NCBI GenBank assembly: GCA_050743625.1
Contig: JBOGED010000060.1
Location: forward strand, 1-15,756
DNA length: 15,756 bases
Source: JBOGED01 sp050743625
GTDB lineage: Bacteria; Actinomycetota; Nitriliruptoria; Euzebyales; Egibacteraceae
Direction: 5' to 3'
Below the pieces are notes generated by a model, which was given only the letters and a program-made list of their open reading frames with translations, was not told the DNA's origin and did not search any database. This document shows, one piece after another, positions 7,363 through 13,770 of the stretch. Position 1 is the stretch's first letter, and each line of letters opens with the position of its first letter. A program made the translations under genes and the position numbers.

Positions 7363-8318
7363 ACCCCGAAGAGCGCGCACGGATCGATCAGGAGCTGGCG
7401 GCGGCGCGGGCGGAGGCCCGGCGGCTCGAGAAGGTCACGCGAGCCTTGGAGACTGCCCGGCAGACGCTACGAGCGGAACGGGCAAAGGTTGACAATCTCG
7501 CCCGCCGGCTCCAGAAGGAGGAGCGGGACGTCACGCGGTTGGAGGGCGGCCGGCTGCGGGCCTGGCTCCTTGACCTGGCCGGCACCCCGGGCCGGCGTTG
7601 GCGAGAGAAAGAGCGCCGTGAGGCCGCCACGGCGAAGTTCCAGCGCGACGCCGCCGTGCAAGTGACGGTCCGCCTCTCCGAGGAGGTCGCGCGTCTTGAG
7701 GCTGAGCGAGGGGCGATCGGCGATCCCGAGGCTCGGCTACGCGTGGCACTCGACGCGAAAGAGCGGCTGCTCGTCTTCGTGGAGGACCCGGTCGGGCGCC
7801 AGCTCGTCGAGATTGCGAACCGCCGGGCGGACGCGGAGGCCGACCTTGAGGAGATCACCGAGGCCATCGACGCCGGGTACGAGGTGGCGCGCGACCTCGG
7901 CGAGCTGGCCACCGCCCTACGGTATGCGGGCACGGTGGGAGCGGTCGACCTGCTCGGTGGCGGGCTGTTCATTACGATGGTCAAGCACGGGTACATCGAC
8001 GACGCTCGCCTGATCGCCGCGATGATGCAGGACAAGCTCCATCGCTTTGACCGTGAGCTGGCGGACGTCGCGAGTGGCACGGTGCCAATCGGCCAGGTCG
8101 ACATGGGTGCTATCGTCCACTTCGCGGATTTCTTCTTGGATAATCTCATCTTCGACTGGATCGCCCAGTCCAAGATTCACAAGGCCCGCCAGACGGTCGA
8201 CGACACCCTCGCCTACGTCGAGCAGATGATCCACTGGCTCGAGGGCCGCCATACCCAGGCAGACGCCAACCTCCGCACCGCCATCGACGCCCGCGCCGCC
8301 CTGCTCCGCGAGCTGTGA
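7359..8318 (+). CDS. Coiled-coil protein of unknown function, coupled to ligA
   Basis: A 319-aa soluble protein without a signal peptide. Residues 1-65 and about 85-120 are rich in Ala, Arg, Glu and Leu with heptad-like spacing and should form long coiled coils (EERARIDQELAAARAEARR and following). The middle (about 170-215) has a more hydrophobic stretch, RYAGTVGAVDLLGGGLFITM, which is not clearly a membrane helix. The C-terminal part (about 260-319) is again helical. The TTG start overlaps the ligA stop (TTGA), with GAGG at 7348-7351 at 7 nt spacing, so it is translationally coupled to ligA. I do not recognise the family. A role near DNA repair or in scaffolding is only guesswork from the context. 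It ends 2 nt before the stop of a convergent gene, with no terminator between them. Confidence 0.85.
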   Translation: MNPEERARIDQELAAARAEARRLEKVTRALETARQTLRAERAKVDNLARRLQKEERDVTRLEGGRLRAWLLDLAGTPGRRWREKERREAATAKFQRDAAVQVTVRLSEEVARLEAERGAIGDPEARLRVALDAKERLLVFVEDPVGRQLVEIANRRADAEADLEEITEAIDAGYEVARDLGELATALRYAGTVGAVDLLGGGLFITMVKHGYIDDARLIAAMMQDKLHRFDRELADVASGTVPIGQVDMGAIVHFADFFLDNLIFDWIAQSKIHKARQTVDDTLAYVEQMIHWLEGRHTQADANLRTAIDARAALLREL

Positions 8319-8320
8319 CC

Positions 8321-8671
8321 TCAGTCTGTACGTGCTGGGTGGCCTGTACCTGCGTGGGTGATCTGGAGAGTGTGGCGAGGGTCGTCGATGCCGTACCAGA
8401 TTCGTCCTCCGCCGGTCACCTCGTACTGCCACTGCTCGTAGGAGATCCCTGCAACTACTCGGCTCTTGAGATCCGCCTTGAGCCGGTGCATACGGTTACG
8501 CGGCGCGCCCTCGCGAGGATCGGAGCGAAGGATGAGCCATGCCTCGCGGAGCGGTCCTGGTGCCTGCGCCGCCAATTGTTCCCAGCCTTTCGCGGCGCCA
8601 TTGTCGGCGAAGACGAGATCCCACTCGTCCCGTGCGGGCGGCGGAGCCGCGCGATCACCGCGTTTGGGCAT
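8321..8671 (-). CDS. RelE/ParE-like toxin of a type II toxin-antitoxin pair
   Basis: A 116-aa basic protein. DEWDLVFADNGAAKGWEQL, RMHRLKADLKSR, SYEQWQYEVTGGGRIWYGI and LQITHAGTGHP match the pattern of actinobacterial RelE-superfamily toxins: a short alpha-beta protein with a strand ending in a conserved Gly-Arg-Ile-Trp-Tyr, and a final Gly-His-Pro. Such proteins usually act as ribosome-dependent mRNA interferases or gyrase poisons; which one applies cannot be told here. The ATG lies inside the end of the upstream gene (17 bp overlap), the usual coupling of antitoxin to toxin. There is no strong Shine-Dalgarno, which fits coupled translation. The family call is from memory of related sequences, not a search. 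Confidence 0.65.
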   Translation of the reverse strand: MPKRGDRAAPPPARDEWDLVFADNGAAKGWEQLAAQAPGPLREAWLILRSDPREGAPRNRMHRLKADLKSRVVAGISYEQWQYEVTGGGRIWYGIDDPRHTLQITHAGTGHPARTD

Positions 8672-9611
8672 AGTCGCCGACAGGCTCGGGGACCGGGCCA
8701 GCGCCGCCTGGTAGAGGGCGGGTCAACTCCCTCGTGAGCTCCGGATCCGCGTAGATCTCCGCAGTCTCCCGCCACTCACGAAGGAGTTGCATCAAGGGCG
8801 CGTATGTGCTGATCTGGGCGCCCGCCTCAGCGGTACGGAGAAACTCCCCCAAGAACTCGTCCCGGGCGGTGCTCGGGAGGAAGTCCATCCACGCCAGGGA
8901 GCGCTGGAGCACGCGGGAGATTGCGTCGCGTCCCACGCCCTCCTTTACGAGTTCCGCAAGCATGTGAGCAACCAGCGCCGTGCCCGCGTCACGGTCCCTG
9001 CTGTACCCGTCGAGTGAGAGCCGGAGGTCTTGCGCGTCTCGTCGCCGAATCACCATGTCCCCCTCATCGAGTCGGGCCAGAACCTCCGTAGGGTTCTGAA
9101 GGAACGTGCTGAGCATGACCTCTCCCAAGGTCATGGTGACCGGGGGATCGAGGGCAATGGGCTCATGCCGGTCGGAGCCGCGACGGAGCGCGTCTTTGCT
9201 CATGCGCGTGACGGTAAGGCGGTCGATCTTGCTCGGCTGGCCCGGCCTCGCGACCCAAAACCGGTTGTCGATCTCGGTTTCCAGGGCAACGTCGTTGAGG
9301 CGCAGGCCATCCACTCGGACGAGTTGGACATGGCCGAAGTTCTTTGTGTGGTTCGGCGCGTTGGCCTTCGTGATCCATCCTCGCAGCGTGAACGTGTCGG
9401 CCGCCCGTAAGGCAACGGTCTCCTCAGGCCGGTTCAGCTCCAGCACGGAGCAGCGTCCCGGTGTCGTGACAGGCTGACCGCTGAGCGCGGTGATCTCGAA
9501 CACTAGGCGGAACAACGCCGTCGTCCGTGGCGGATCCGAGTACCGGCGAAACTCCGCCTCGAGAGTCAGGGCTTGTCCAGCCTGGAGGGTGGGGAACTCG
9601 TTCGTTGCCAT
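8655..9611 (-). CDS. Long antitoxin-like protein: unknown N-terminal domain plus Phd/YefM-like region
   Basis: A 318-aa protein. The start is the ATG at 9611, with GGAGAGG just upstream on the minus strand; a GTG at 9641 would add 10 residues. Residues about 157-200 (TMTLGEVMLSTFLQNPTEVL, then GDMVIRRRDAQDLRLS) follow the Phd/YefM antitoxin pattern in which a short helix-strand unit reads 'prevent host death'. Residues 237-300 (LAWMDFLPSTARDEFLGEF ... LREWRETAEIYADPELTREL) resemble the C-terminal region seen in actinobacterial antitoxins that neutralise RelE-like toxins. Residues 1-150 are strand-rich and not recognised; this extra domain is unusual. An internal ATG at residue 137 could in principle start a standard-size antitoxin but has no ribosome site. 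It is translated ahead of, and overlaps, the RelE-like toxin gene. Confidence 0.6.
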   Translation of the reverse strand: MATNEFPTLQAGQALTLEAEFRRYSDPPRTTALFRLVFEITALSGQPVTTPGRCSVLELNRPEETVALRAADTFTLRGWITKANAPNHTKNFGHVQLVRVDGLRLNDVALETEIDNRFWVARPGQPSKIDRLTVTRMSKDALRRGSDRHEPIALDPPVTMTLGEVMLSTFLQNPTEVLARLDEGDMVIRRRDAQDLRLSLDGYSRDRDAGTALVAHMLAELVKEGVGRDAISRVLQRSLAWMDFLPSTARDEFLGEFLRTAEAGAQISTYAPLMQLLREWRETAEIYADPELTRELTRPLPGGAGPVPEPVGDYAQTR

Positions 9612-9626
9612 GGTCCTCTCCGTAAA

Positions 9627-9639
9627 GTCTGTAGCAGAC
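9627..9639. promoter_or_regulatory. Palindrome 1, candidate operator of the toxin-antitoxin module
   Basis: GTCTG-TAG-CAGAC is a perfect 5+5 dyad located between the predicted -10 and the ribosome site of the minus-strand module. It shares CAGAC with palindrome 2 only 10 nt away. Confidence 0.45.
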
Positions 9640-9642
9640 ACG

Positions 9643-9668
9643 CTAACGTATCAGTCTGTCTGATGCAA
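9643..9668 (-). promoter_or_regulatory. Candidate promoter of the toxin-antitoxin module
   Basis: Read on the minus strand, TTGCAT (-35, 9663-9668) is followed after 17 nt by TAGCGT (-10, ending about 9640). Palindrome 2 occupies the spacer and palindrome 1 lies just downstream, so a bound repressor would block polymerase. Confidence 0.4.
9650..9664. promoter_or_regulatory. Palindrome 2, candidate operator of the toxin-antitoxin module
   Basis: ATCAG-TCTGT-CTGAT is a perfect 5+5 dyad within the -35/-10 spacer of the minus-strand promoter. It also lies about 27 nt before the gatC -10 box, so binding could affect gatCAB as well. Confidence 0.45.
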
Positions 9669-9690
9669 TGGTTGTTTGGCCCCGCGGTGG

Positions 9691-9703
9691 TAGCGTCCCT
9701 CCC
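9691..9703 (+). promoter_or_regulatory. Leaderless -10 element of gatCAB
   Basis: TAGCGT (9691-9696) fits TANNNT and is followed by exactly 7 nt before ATG at 9704. No Shine-Dalgarno is present and no good -35 is seen. Confidence 0.5.
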
Positions 9704-10000
9704 ATGTCTTTGAGCACTGAGCAGGTGCGTCATGTCGCGCGGTTGGCGCGGTTGGCGCTAGAGGATGAGGAGGTCGAGGCACTGCGGTCGCAGCTGTCCG
9801 ACATCCTGGCGTATGCCGAGAAGGTTGGGGAGGTGGCGGCGTCCGACGTGCCGCCCACGGGCCATGCGTACCCGCTGCGCAACGTATGGCGCTCCGACGA
9901 GCCACGCCCGTCGTTGCCGGCGGAGCTGGCGATCTCCACGGCGCCCGAGGCGCAGGACGGGCGCTTTCAGGTGCCGCGGATCGTGGGGGCCGAGTCGTGA
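9704..10000 (+). CDS. gatC: Asp-tRNA(Asn)/Glu-tRNA(Gln) amidotransferase subunit C
   Basis: A 98-aa subunit that wraps around GatA and stabilises the GatCAB complex, which makes Gln-tRNA(Gln) and Asn-tRNA(Asn) from mischarged precursors. The N-terminus LSTEQVRHVARLARLAL and the region LRSQLSDILAYAEKVGEV are typical of GatC, as is the proline-containing C-terminal tail ending FQVPRIVG. The ATG at 9704 lies 7 nt after a -10 box, so the mRNA is probably leaderless. Its stop overlaps the GTG of gatA (GTGA). Confidence 0.95.
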   Translation: MSLSTEQVRHVARLARLALEDEEVEALRSQLSDILAYAEKVGEVAASDVPPTGHAYPLRNVWRSDEPRPSLPAELAISTAPEAQDGRFQVPRIVGAES

Positions 10001-11478
10001 GCCTGATCACCAAGACCGCCGCAGAGCTGCGCGACCTGATCGAGCGCCGCGAGGTCTCTGCCGTCGAGACGGTGCATGCGCATCTCGATCGCATCCACGC
10101 CACGAACGCCCGGGTCCACGCGTTTCTGCGGACGACGGACGAGTCCGCGCTGGCGCACGCCGCGGACGTCGACCGGCGTATCGCCGCGGGCGAGCCAGTC
10201 GGGCGGCTCGCCGGCGTCCCGCTCGCGCTCAAGGACATCCTGTGCACGAAGGGTGTGGAGACGACCTGCGCGTCGCGGATCCTCGAGCGCTACCGACCGC
10301 CGTACGACGGCACGGTGGTCCGCAAGCTGCGTGAGGCGGACGCGATCGTGGTCGGCAAGACGAACCTCGACGAGTTCGCGATGGGGTCATCTACAGAGAA
10401 CTCGGCGTTTGGCCCGACGCGGAATCCTTGGGACCTCGGGCGCGTGCCTGGCGGGTCGTCGGGCGGATCGGCCGCGGCCGTCGCGTCGTATGGCGCGCCG
10501 CTCGCGATCGGCACGGACACCGGCGGGTCGATCCGCCAGCCGGCCGCCCTTTGCGGGTTGGTCGGGATGAAGCCGACGTACGGGTTGGTCAGCCGGTTCG
10601 GGTTGATCGCGTTCGCGTCCTCGCTGGACCAGGTCGGGCCGATCACACGCTCGGTCGGGGACGCGGCGCTGCTGTTCGAGGCGATCGCCGGCCACGACCC
10701 GATGGACTCCACGTCGATTCCTGTCATGGCGCCCGATGTGCGGACCAGCCTGGAGCAGGGTGTCGAGGGCCTGCGCGTGGGGCTGGTGCGCGAGTTCACC
10801 TCGGGTGAGGGTCTCTCGGATGCGGTGGCGATGAGGGTGAATGAGGCGATCGGGCGGCTGGGCAAGCTTGGCGCCGACGTCGTCGAGGTGAGCCTGCCTC
10901 ATGCCCCGTACGCGGTCAGCGCCTACTACCTGATCGCGCCGAGCGAGTGCTCGTCGAACCTGTCCCGTTACGACGGTGTGCGGTACGGCCTGCGCCGCCC
11001 GGGCGAGACGGCCGAGGAGATGATGACGCGGACCCGCGGTGAGGGTTTCGGCCCCGAGGTGAAGCGCCGGGTCATGATCGGCACGTACGCGCTGTCCGCT
11101 GGCTACTACGACGCCTACTACGCGCAAGCGCAGCGTGTGCGAACCCTGATCATCCGGGACTTCGACGCCGCCTACCAGCAGTGCGACGTCCTCGTCAGCC
11201 CGACCTCGCCGACCACCGCGTTCGCCTTGGGAGAGAAGGTCGCCGATCCGCTCGCGATGTACCTGAACGACGTGTTCACGATCCCGTCGAACCTCGCTGG
11301 CGCTCCCGCGCTATCCCTCCCGGTAGGGCTGGACGACGCCGGGCTCCCGGTGGGGTTGCAGATCATGGCGCCGGTCCTCGGCGAGGCCGTCCTGTTCCGG
11401 GTCGCCCGCGCTGTGGAGGCCGAGACCGCCTTCGACCCCGTCCCGCGTGGCCCCGACGCAGTGGAGGTGCCCCGATGA
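9997..11478 (+). CDS. gatA: Asp-tRNA(Asn)/Glu-tRNA(Gln) amidotransferase subunit A
   Basis: A 493-aa glutaminase subunit of GatCAB from the amidase-signature family. It hydrolyses glutamine and sends the ammonia through a channel to GatB. The catalytic Ser-cisSer-Lys triad is intact: Lys79 in PLALKDILCTKG, Ser154 in PGGSSGGSAAAVASYGAPLA and Ser178 in GTDTGGSIRQPAALCG. The region YALSAGYYDAYYAQAQRVR is also standard for GatA. The start is GTG at 9997, overlapping the gatC stop; a GTG further upstream in the same frame gives only a nonsense extension through gatC. The stop overlaps the ATG of gatB (ATGA), so all three subunits are translationally coupled. Confidence 0.97.
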   Translation: MSLITKTAAELRDLIERREVSAVETVHAHLDRIHATNARVHAFLRTTDESALAHAADVDRRIAAGEPVGRLAGVPLALKDILCTKGVETTCASRILERYRPPYDGTVVRKLREADAIVVGKTNLDEFAMGSSTENSAFGPTRNPWDLGRVPGGSSGGSAAAVASYGAPLAIGTDTGGSIRQPAALCGLVGMKPTYGLVSRFGLIAFASSLDQVGPITRSVGDAALLFEAIAGHDPMDSTSIPVMAPDVRTSLEQGVEGLRVGLVREFTSGEGLSDAVAMRVNEAIGRLGKLGADVVEVSLPHAPYAVSAYYLIAPSECSSNLSRYDGVRYGLRRPGETAEEMMTRTRGEGFGPEVKRRVMIGTYALSAGYYDAYYAQAQRVRTLIIRDFDAAYQQCDVLVSPTSPTTAFALGEKVADPLAMYLNDVFTIPSNLAGAPALSLPVGLDDAGLPVGLQIMAPVLGEAVLFRVARAVEAETAFDPVPRGPDAVEVPR

Positions 11479-12935
11479 GCGTCGTCGAGCAAGCGACCCG
11501 CTACGAGGCCGTCATCGGGCTCGAGGTCCACGTCGAGCTGGGCACGCGGACGAAGATGTTCTGCGGCTGCGCGACCGATTTTGGCGGCGAGCCGAACACG
11601 CGGACGTGCCCGGTCTGCCTAGGCCAGCCTGGATCCCTCCCGGTCGTCAACGCTCGCGCGGTGGAGTACGCGATCTCCCTCGGCCTTGCGCTGGGGTGCG
11701 AGATCTCGCCGTGGAGCCAGTTCCACCGGAAGAACTACTTCTATCCGGACATGCCGAAGAACTACCAGATCTCGCAGTACGACGTACCGATCTGCCTGGG
11801 TGGCCACCTCGACGTCGAGACCGAGGACGGCACCCGGCGCGTGGGGATCACTCGTGTGCACATGGAGGAGGACACCGGCAAGTCGCTGCACGTTGGGACG
11901 TCCGGGCGGATCCACGGCGCGGACTACTCGCTGGTCGACTACAACCGTGCGGGCATCCCCCTGCTCGAGGTCGTCTCCGAGCCCGACATCCGCAGCGCGG
12001 CCGAGGCGCGCGCGTACCTGATGGAGCTCCAGGCGATCGTGCTCGCCCTCGGGATCAGCGACGCGAAGCTGGAGGAGGGCTCGATGCGCTGCGACGCGAA
12101 CATCAGCGTCCGCCCCGTCGGGCACACGGTGTTCGGCACGCGCGTAGAGGTCAAGAACATGAACTCGGTGCGGTCGCTCGGCCGTGCCGTCGAGTACGAG
12201 ATCGCTCGCCAGACCGCTCAGCTCATCGACGGGCGGCCGGTGGTGCAGGAGACCCGCCACTGGGACGAGGTCGCCGGTCGCACGTCGACCTTGCGGGTCA
12301 AGGAGACCACCGAAGACTACCGCTACTTCCCCGACCCGGATCTCGTGAGCTTGGAGCCCGATCCCACGTGGATCGACCAGCTGCGCGATGGGCTGCCGGA
12401 GCTGCCCGCCGCCGCCCGCCAGCGCCTGGCCGGCACCTACGGCCTCGATGCCGCTCAGGTTGCCTTGCTCTACGCGAGTGGCCTCGCCGGCCTTCTCGAG
12501 GACACGGTCGCCGCGGGCGCTCCCGCCGGGCAGGCGGCGAACTGGCTGGCCAACGAGGTCACGTCCTGGCGTAACGAGCACGGGACCGCCGCGATCACGG
12601 GCCCCCAGCTCGCCGAGCTGATCGCGCTCGTGCAAGACGGCACGCTGTCCACGAAGCTCGCCCGCCAGGTGCTCACCGACGTGCTCTCCGGCGACGGTGA
12701 CCCCGGCGAGATCGCGGAGCGCCGCGGGTTCCGCCAGATCTCGGACGAGGGCGAGCTCGGCCGGATCGTCGACCAGGTCATCGCCGAGCAGGCCGCCGCC
12801 GCCCAGCGCGTCCGCGACGGCAACCCCAAGGCCATCGGCGCCCTGGTCGGCGCCGTCATGCGCGCCTCCCAAGGCAAGGCCAACCCCGCCCTGGTGAACC
12901 GCCTGCTCACGGAGCGCCTGAGCCCAAGCCCTTGA
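11475..12935 (+). CDS. gatB: Asp-tRNA(Asn)/Glu-tRNA(Gln) amidotransferase subunit B
   Basis: A 486-aa subunit that binds the misacylated tRNA, phosphorylates the side-chain carboxylate and amidates it. It opens with YEAVIGLEVHVELGTRTKMF, then CGCATDFGGEPNTRTCPVC, whose Cys residues form the zinc site. The kinase-domain signatures KNYFYPDMPKNYQISQYD and DYNRAGIPLLEVVSEPDI follow, and the helical middle and YqeY-like C-terminal tail (about residues 330-486) are complete. The start ATG overlaps the gatA stop; an upstream in-frame start at 11181 would lie inside gatA and is not credible. Its stop codon overlaps the TTGACA of the next promoter. Confidence 0.97.
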   Translation: MSVVEQATRYEAVIGLEVHVELGTRTKMFCGCATDFGGEPNTRTCPVCLGQPGSLPVVNARAVEYAISLGLALGCEISPWSQFHRKNYFYPDMPKNYQISQYDVPICLGGHLDVETEDGTRRVGITRVHMEEDTGKSLHVGTSGRIHGADYSLVDYNRAGIPLLEVVSEPDIRSAAEARAYLMELQAIVLALGISDAKLEEGSMRCDANISVRPVGHTVFGTRVEVKNMNSVRSLGRAVEYEIARQTAQLIDGRPVVQETRHWDEVAGRTSTLRVKETTEDYRYFPDPDLVSLEPDPTWIDQLRDGLPELPAAARQRLAGTYGLDAAQVALLYASGLAGLLEDTVAAGAPAGQAANWLANEVTSWRNEHGTAAITGPQLAELIALVQDGTLSTKLARQVLTDVLSGDGDPGEIAERRGFRQISDEGELGRIVDQVIAEQAAAAQRVRDGNPKAIGALVGAVMRASQGKANPALVNRLLTERLSPSP

Positions 12936-12960
12936 CATCCTGCCGAACCCCATGGATTAT
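12932..12960 (+). promoter_or_regulatory. Sigma-70-type promoter at the gatB stop
   Basis: TTGACA (12932-12937, perfect -35) is followed after 17 nt by GATTAT (12955-12960, 4 of 6 matches to TATAAT). It would drive the small-orphan/DUF6879/XRE operon from a start near 12967. The -35 overlaps the gatB stop codon. Confidence 0.55.
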
Positions 12961-12972
12961 GGCGAATAATTC
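12954..12972. promoter_or_regulatory. AT-rich inverted repeat, candidate operator 1 of the XRE module
   Basis: GGATTAT-(5 nt)-ATAATTC is a near-perfect dyad (6 of 7 pairs) that covers the -10 box. Its right half CGAATAATTC recurs exactly at the far end of the operon. Inner sequence CGAATAATTCG is itself an 11-bp palindrome. The AT-rich repeat stands out in this genome. Confidence 0.5.
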
Positions 12973-13006
12973 GAGAATAGCCATGGGGCACACTGGGAGG
13001 CCTGTC

Positions 13007-13204
13007 ATGAGGTTGGACAACGGCTCCATGGTGAAAGAGTGTCCTACAGTATATCTTGCGGAATCCGGTGAGTTCGTGATCCAAGGGTACCGGCTGGACA
13101 CCGATACCCTCGCCCACCTGGAGAATGTCCTCCCGGGCGAGACCGCAGTCCGGATCTCCGCTGCGGTCGTCCTCGGGGCCGTCGAGCGCTACCGGGCTCG
13201 GTGA
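13007..13204 (+). CDS. 65-aa orphan protein, first gene of the DUF6879/XRE operon
   Basis: Starts at ATG 13007, because GGGAGG (12995-13000) lies 6 nt upstream; a longer frame from TTG 12932 would run through the promoter. The product is acidic, without Cys pairs or membrane segments: residues 10-30 look beta-rich (VKECPTVYLAESGEFVIQGY) and residues 30-65 helical (DTLAHLENVLPGE ... AAVVLGAVERYRAR). I do not recognise a family. Small proteins in this position, next to XRE/DUF5753 regulators, are often DUF397 proteins that act as partners of the regulator; this one does not look like DUF397 but may fill the same role. The stop overlaps the GTG start of the next gene. Confidence 0.7.
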   Translation: MRLDNGSMVKECPTVYLAESGEFVIQGYRLDTDTLAHLENVLPGETAVRISAAVVLGAVERYRAR

Positions 13205-13770
13205 GCGCCGTGGGAAGGCGGATCGTCTCGTCCAGCGACGAGTTCAGCGAGCTGTTTACGAGCTTCGAGCACACCGCGTACCGCTTGGAGTCGCTGCAGC
13301 GCTACACCGTGCCCTACGAGGAGGAGCCGCTCCGGCGATTTCTCGCTGGCGAGTCGCATCAGGTAGACCCGGACAAAGAGTGGTTCAAGCTCATCCGTGA
13401 TGCAGTCAATGCCGGCAAACGGATGGAGCGCGTCCATGTCGTCGTCGAGCCGCACAGCGACTACATGCGGTTCGAGCTCACCGCCTATGCGGACAGCGTT
13501 GTGGCTGGCGAGGACATCCGCATCATCCCGATCCAGCCGGGGGAGTGGCCGCCCGACCTACCCGGCCATGGCTATGACTACTGGCTGTTCGACTCCCGCA
13601 CGCTTGCCGTGATGCACTACGACCACGAGGGCCGTCTCGTCGCTGTCGACCTGGTCGATGACCCCGGGCAGGTGGTGCAGGCGAACTTCTGGCGGGATGT
13701 AGCCTGGCATCTCGCGATCCCCTACCGGGAGTACAAGACTGACACCAGCGACGTACCGGCGACAGCGTAG
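13201..13770 (+). CDS. DUF6879 family protein
   Basis: A 189-aa protein with features of DUF6879: SSSDEFSELFTSFEHTAYRLE near the N-terminus, the central RVHVVVEPHSDYMRFELTAY, the acidic GHGYDYWLFDSRTLAVMHYD and the closing NFWRDVAWHLAIPY. Proteins of this type are common in actinomycetes next to XRE/DUF5753 regulators; their molecular role is not established. There is no signal peptide or membrane helix. The start is GTG 13201, which overlaps the previous stop (GTGA); GTG 13210 is an alternative. The 3' end overlaps the XRE gene by 32 bp if that gene starts at CTG 13739. Family name is from memory. Confidence 0.8.
   Translation: MSAVGRRIVSSSDEFSELFTSFEHTAYRLESLQRYTVPYEEEPLRRFLAGESHQVDPDKEWFKLIRDAVNAGKRMERVHVVVEPHSDYMRFELTAYADSVVAGEDIRIIPIQPGEWPPDLPGHGYDYWLFDSRTLAVMHYDHEGRLVAVDLVDDPGQVVQANFWRDVAWHLAIPYREYKTDTSDVPATA

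Noticed and set aside
9067..9203. Internal start at residue 137 of the long antitoxin making a separate short antitoxin
   Set aside because: ATG 9203 (minus) has no Shine-Dalgarno and no promoter-like box close by, whereas ATG 9611 has both.
9886..9996. Longer GatA start upstream of GTG 9997
   Set aside because: It is the wrong frame of gatC; the family starts at MSLITKTAAELRDL.
11181..11474. N-terminal extension of GatB inside gatA
   Set aside because: The sequence is an out-of-frame shadow of gatA; ATG 11475 overlaps the gatA stop and begins the conserved GatB N-terminus.
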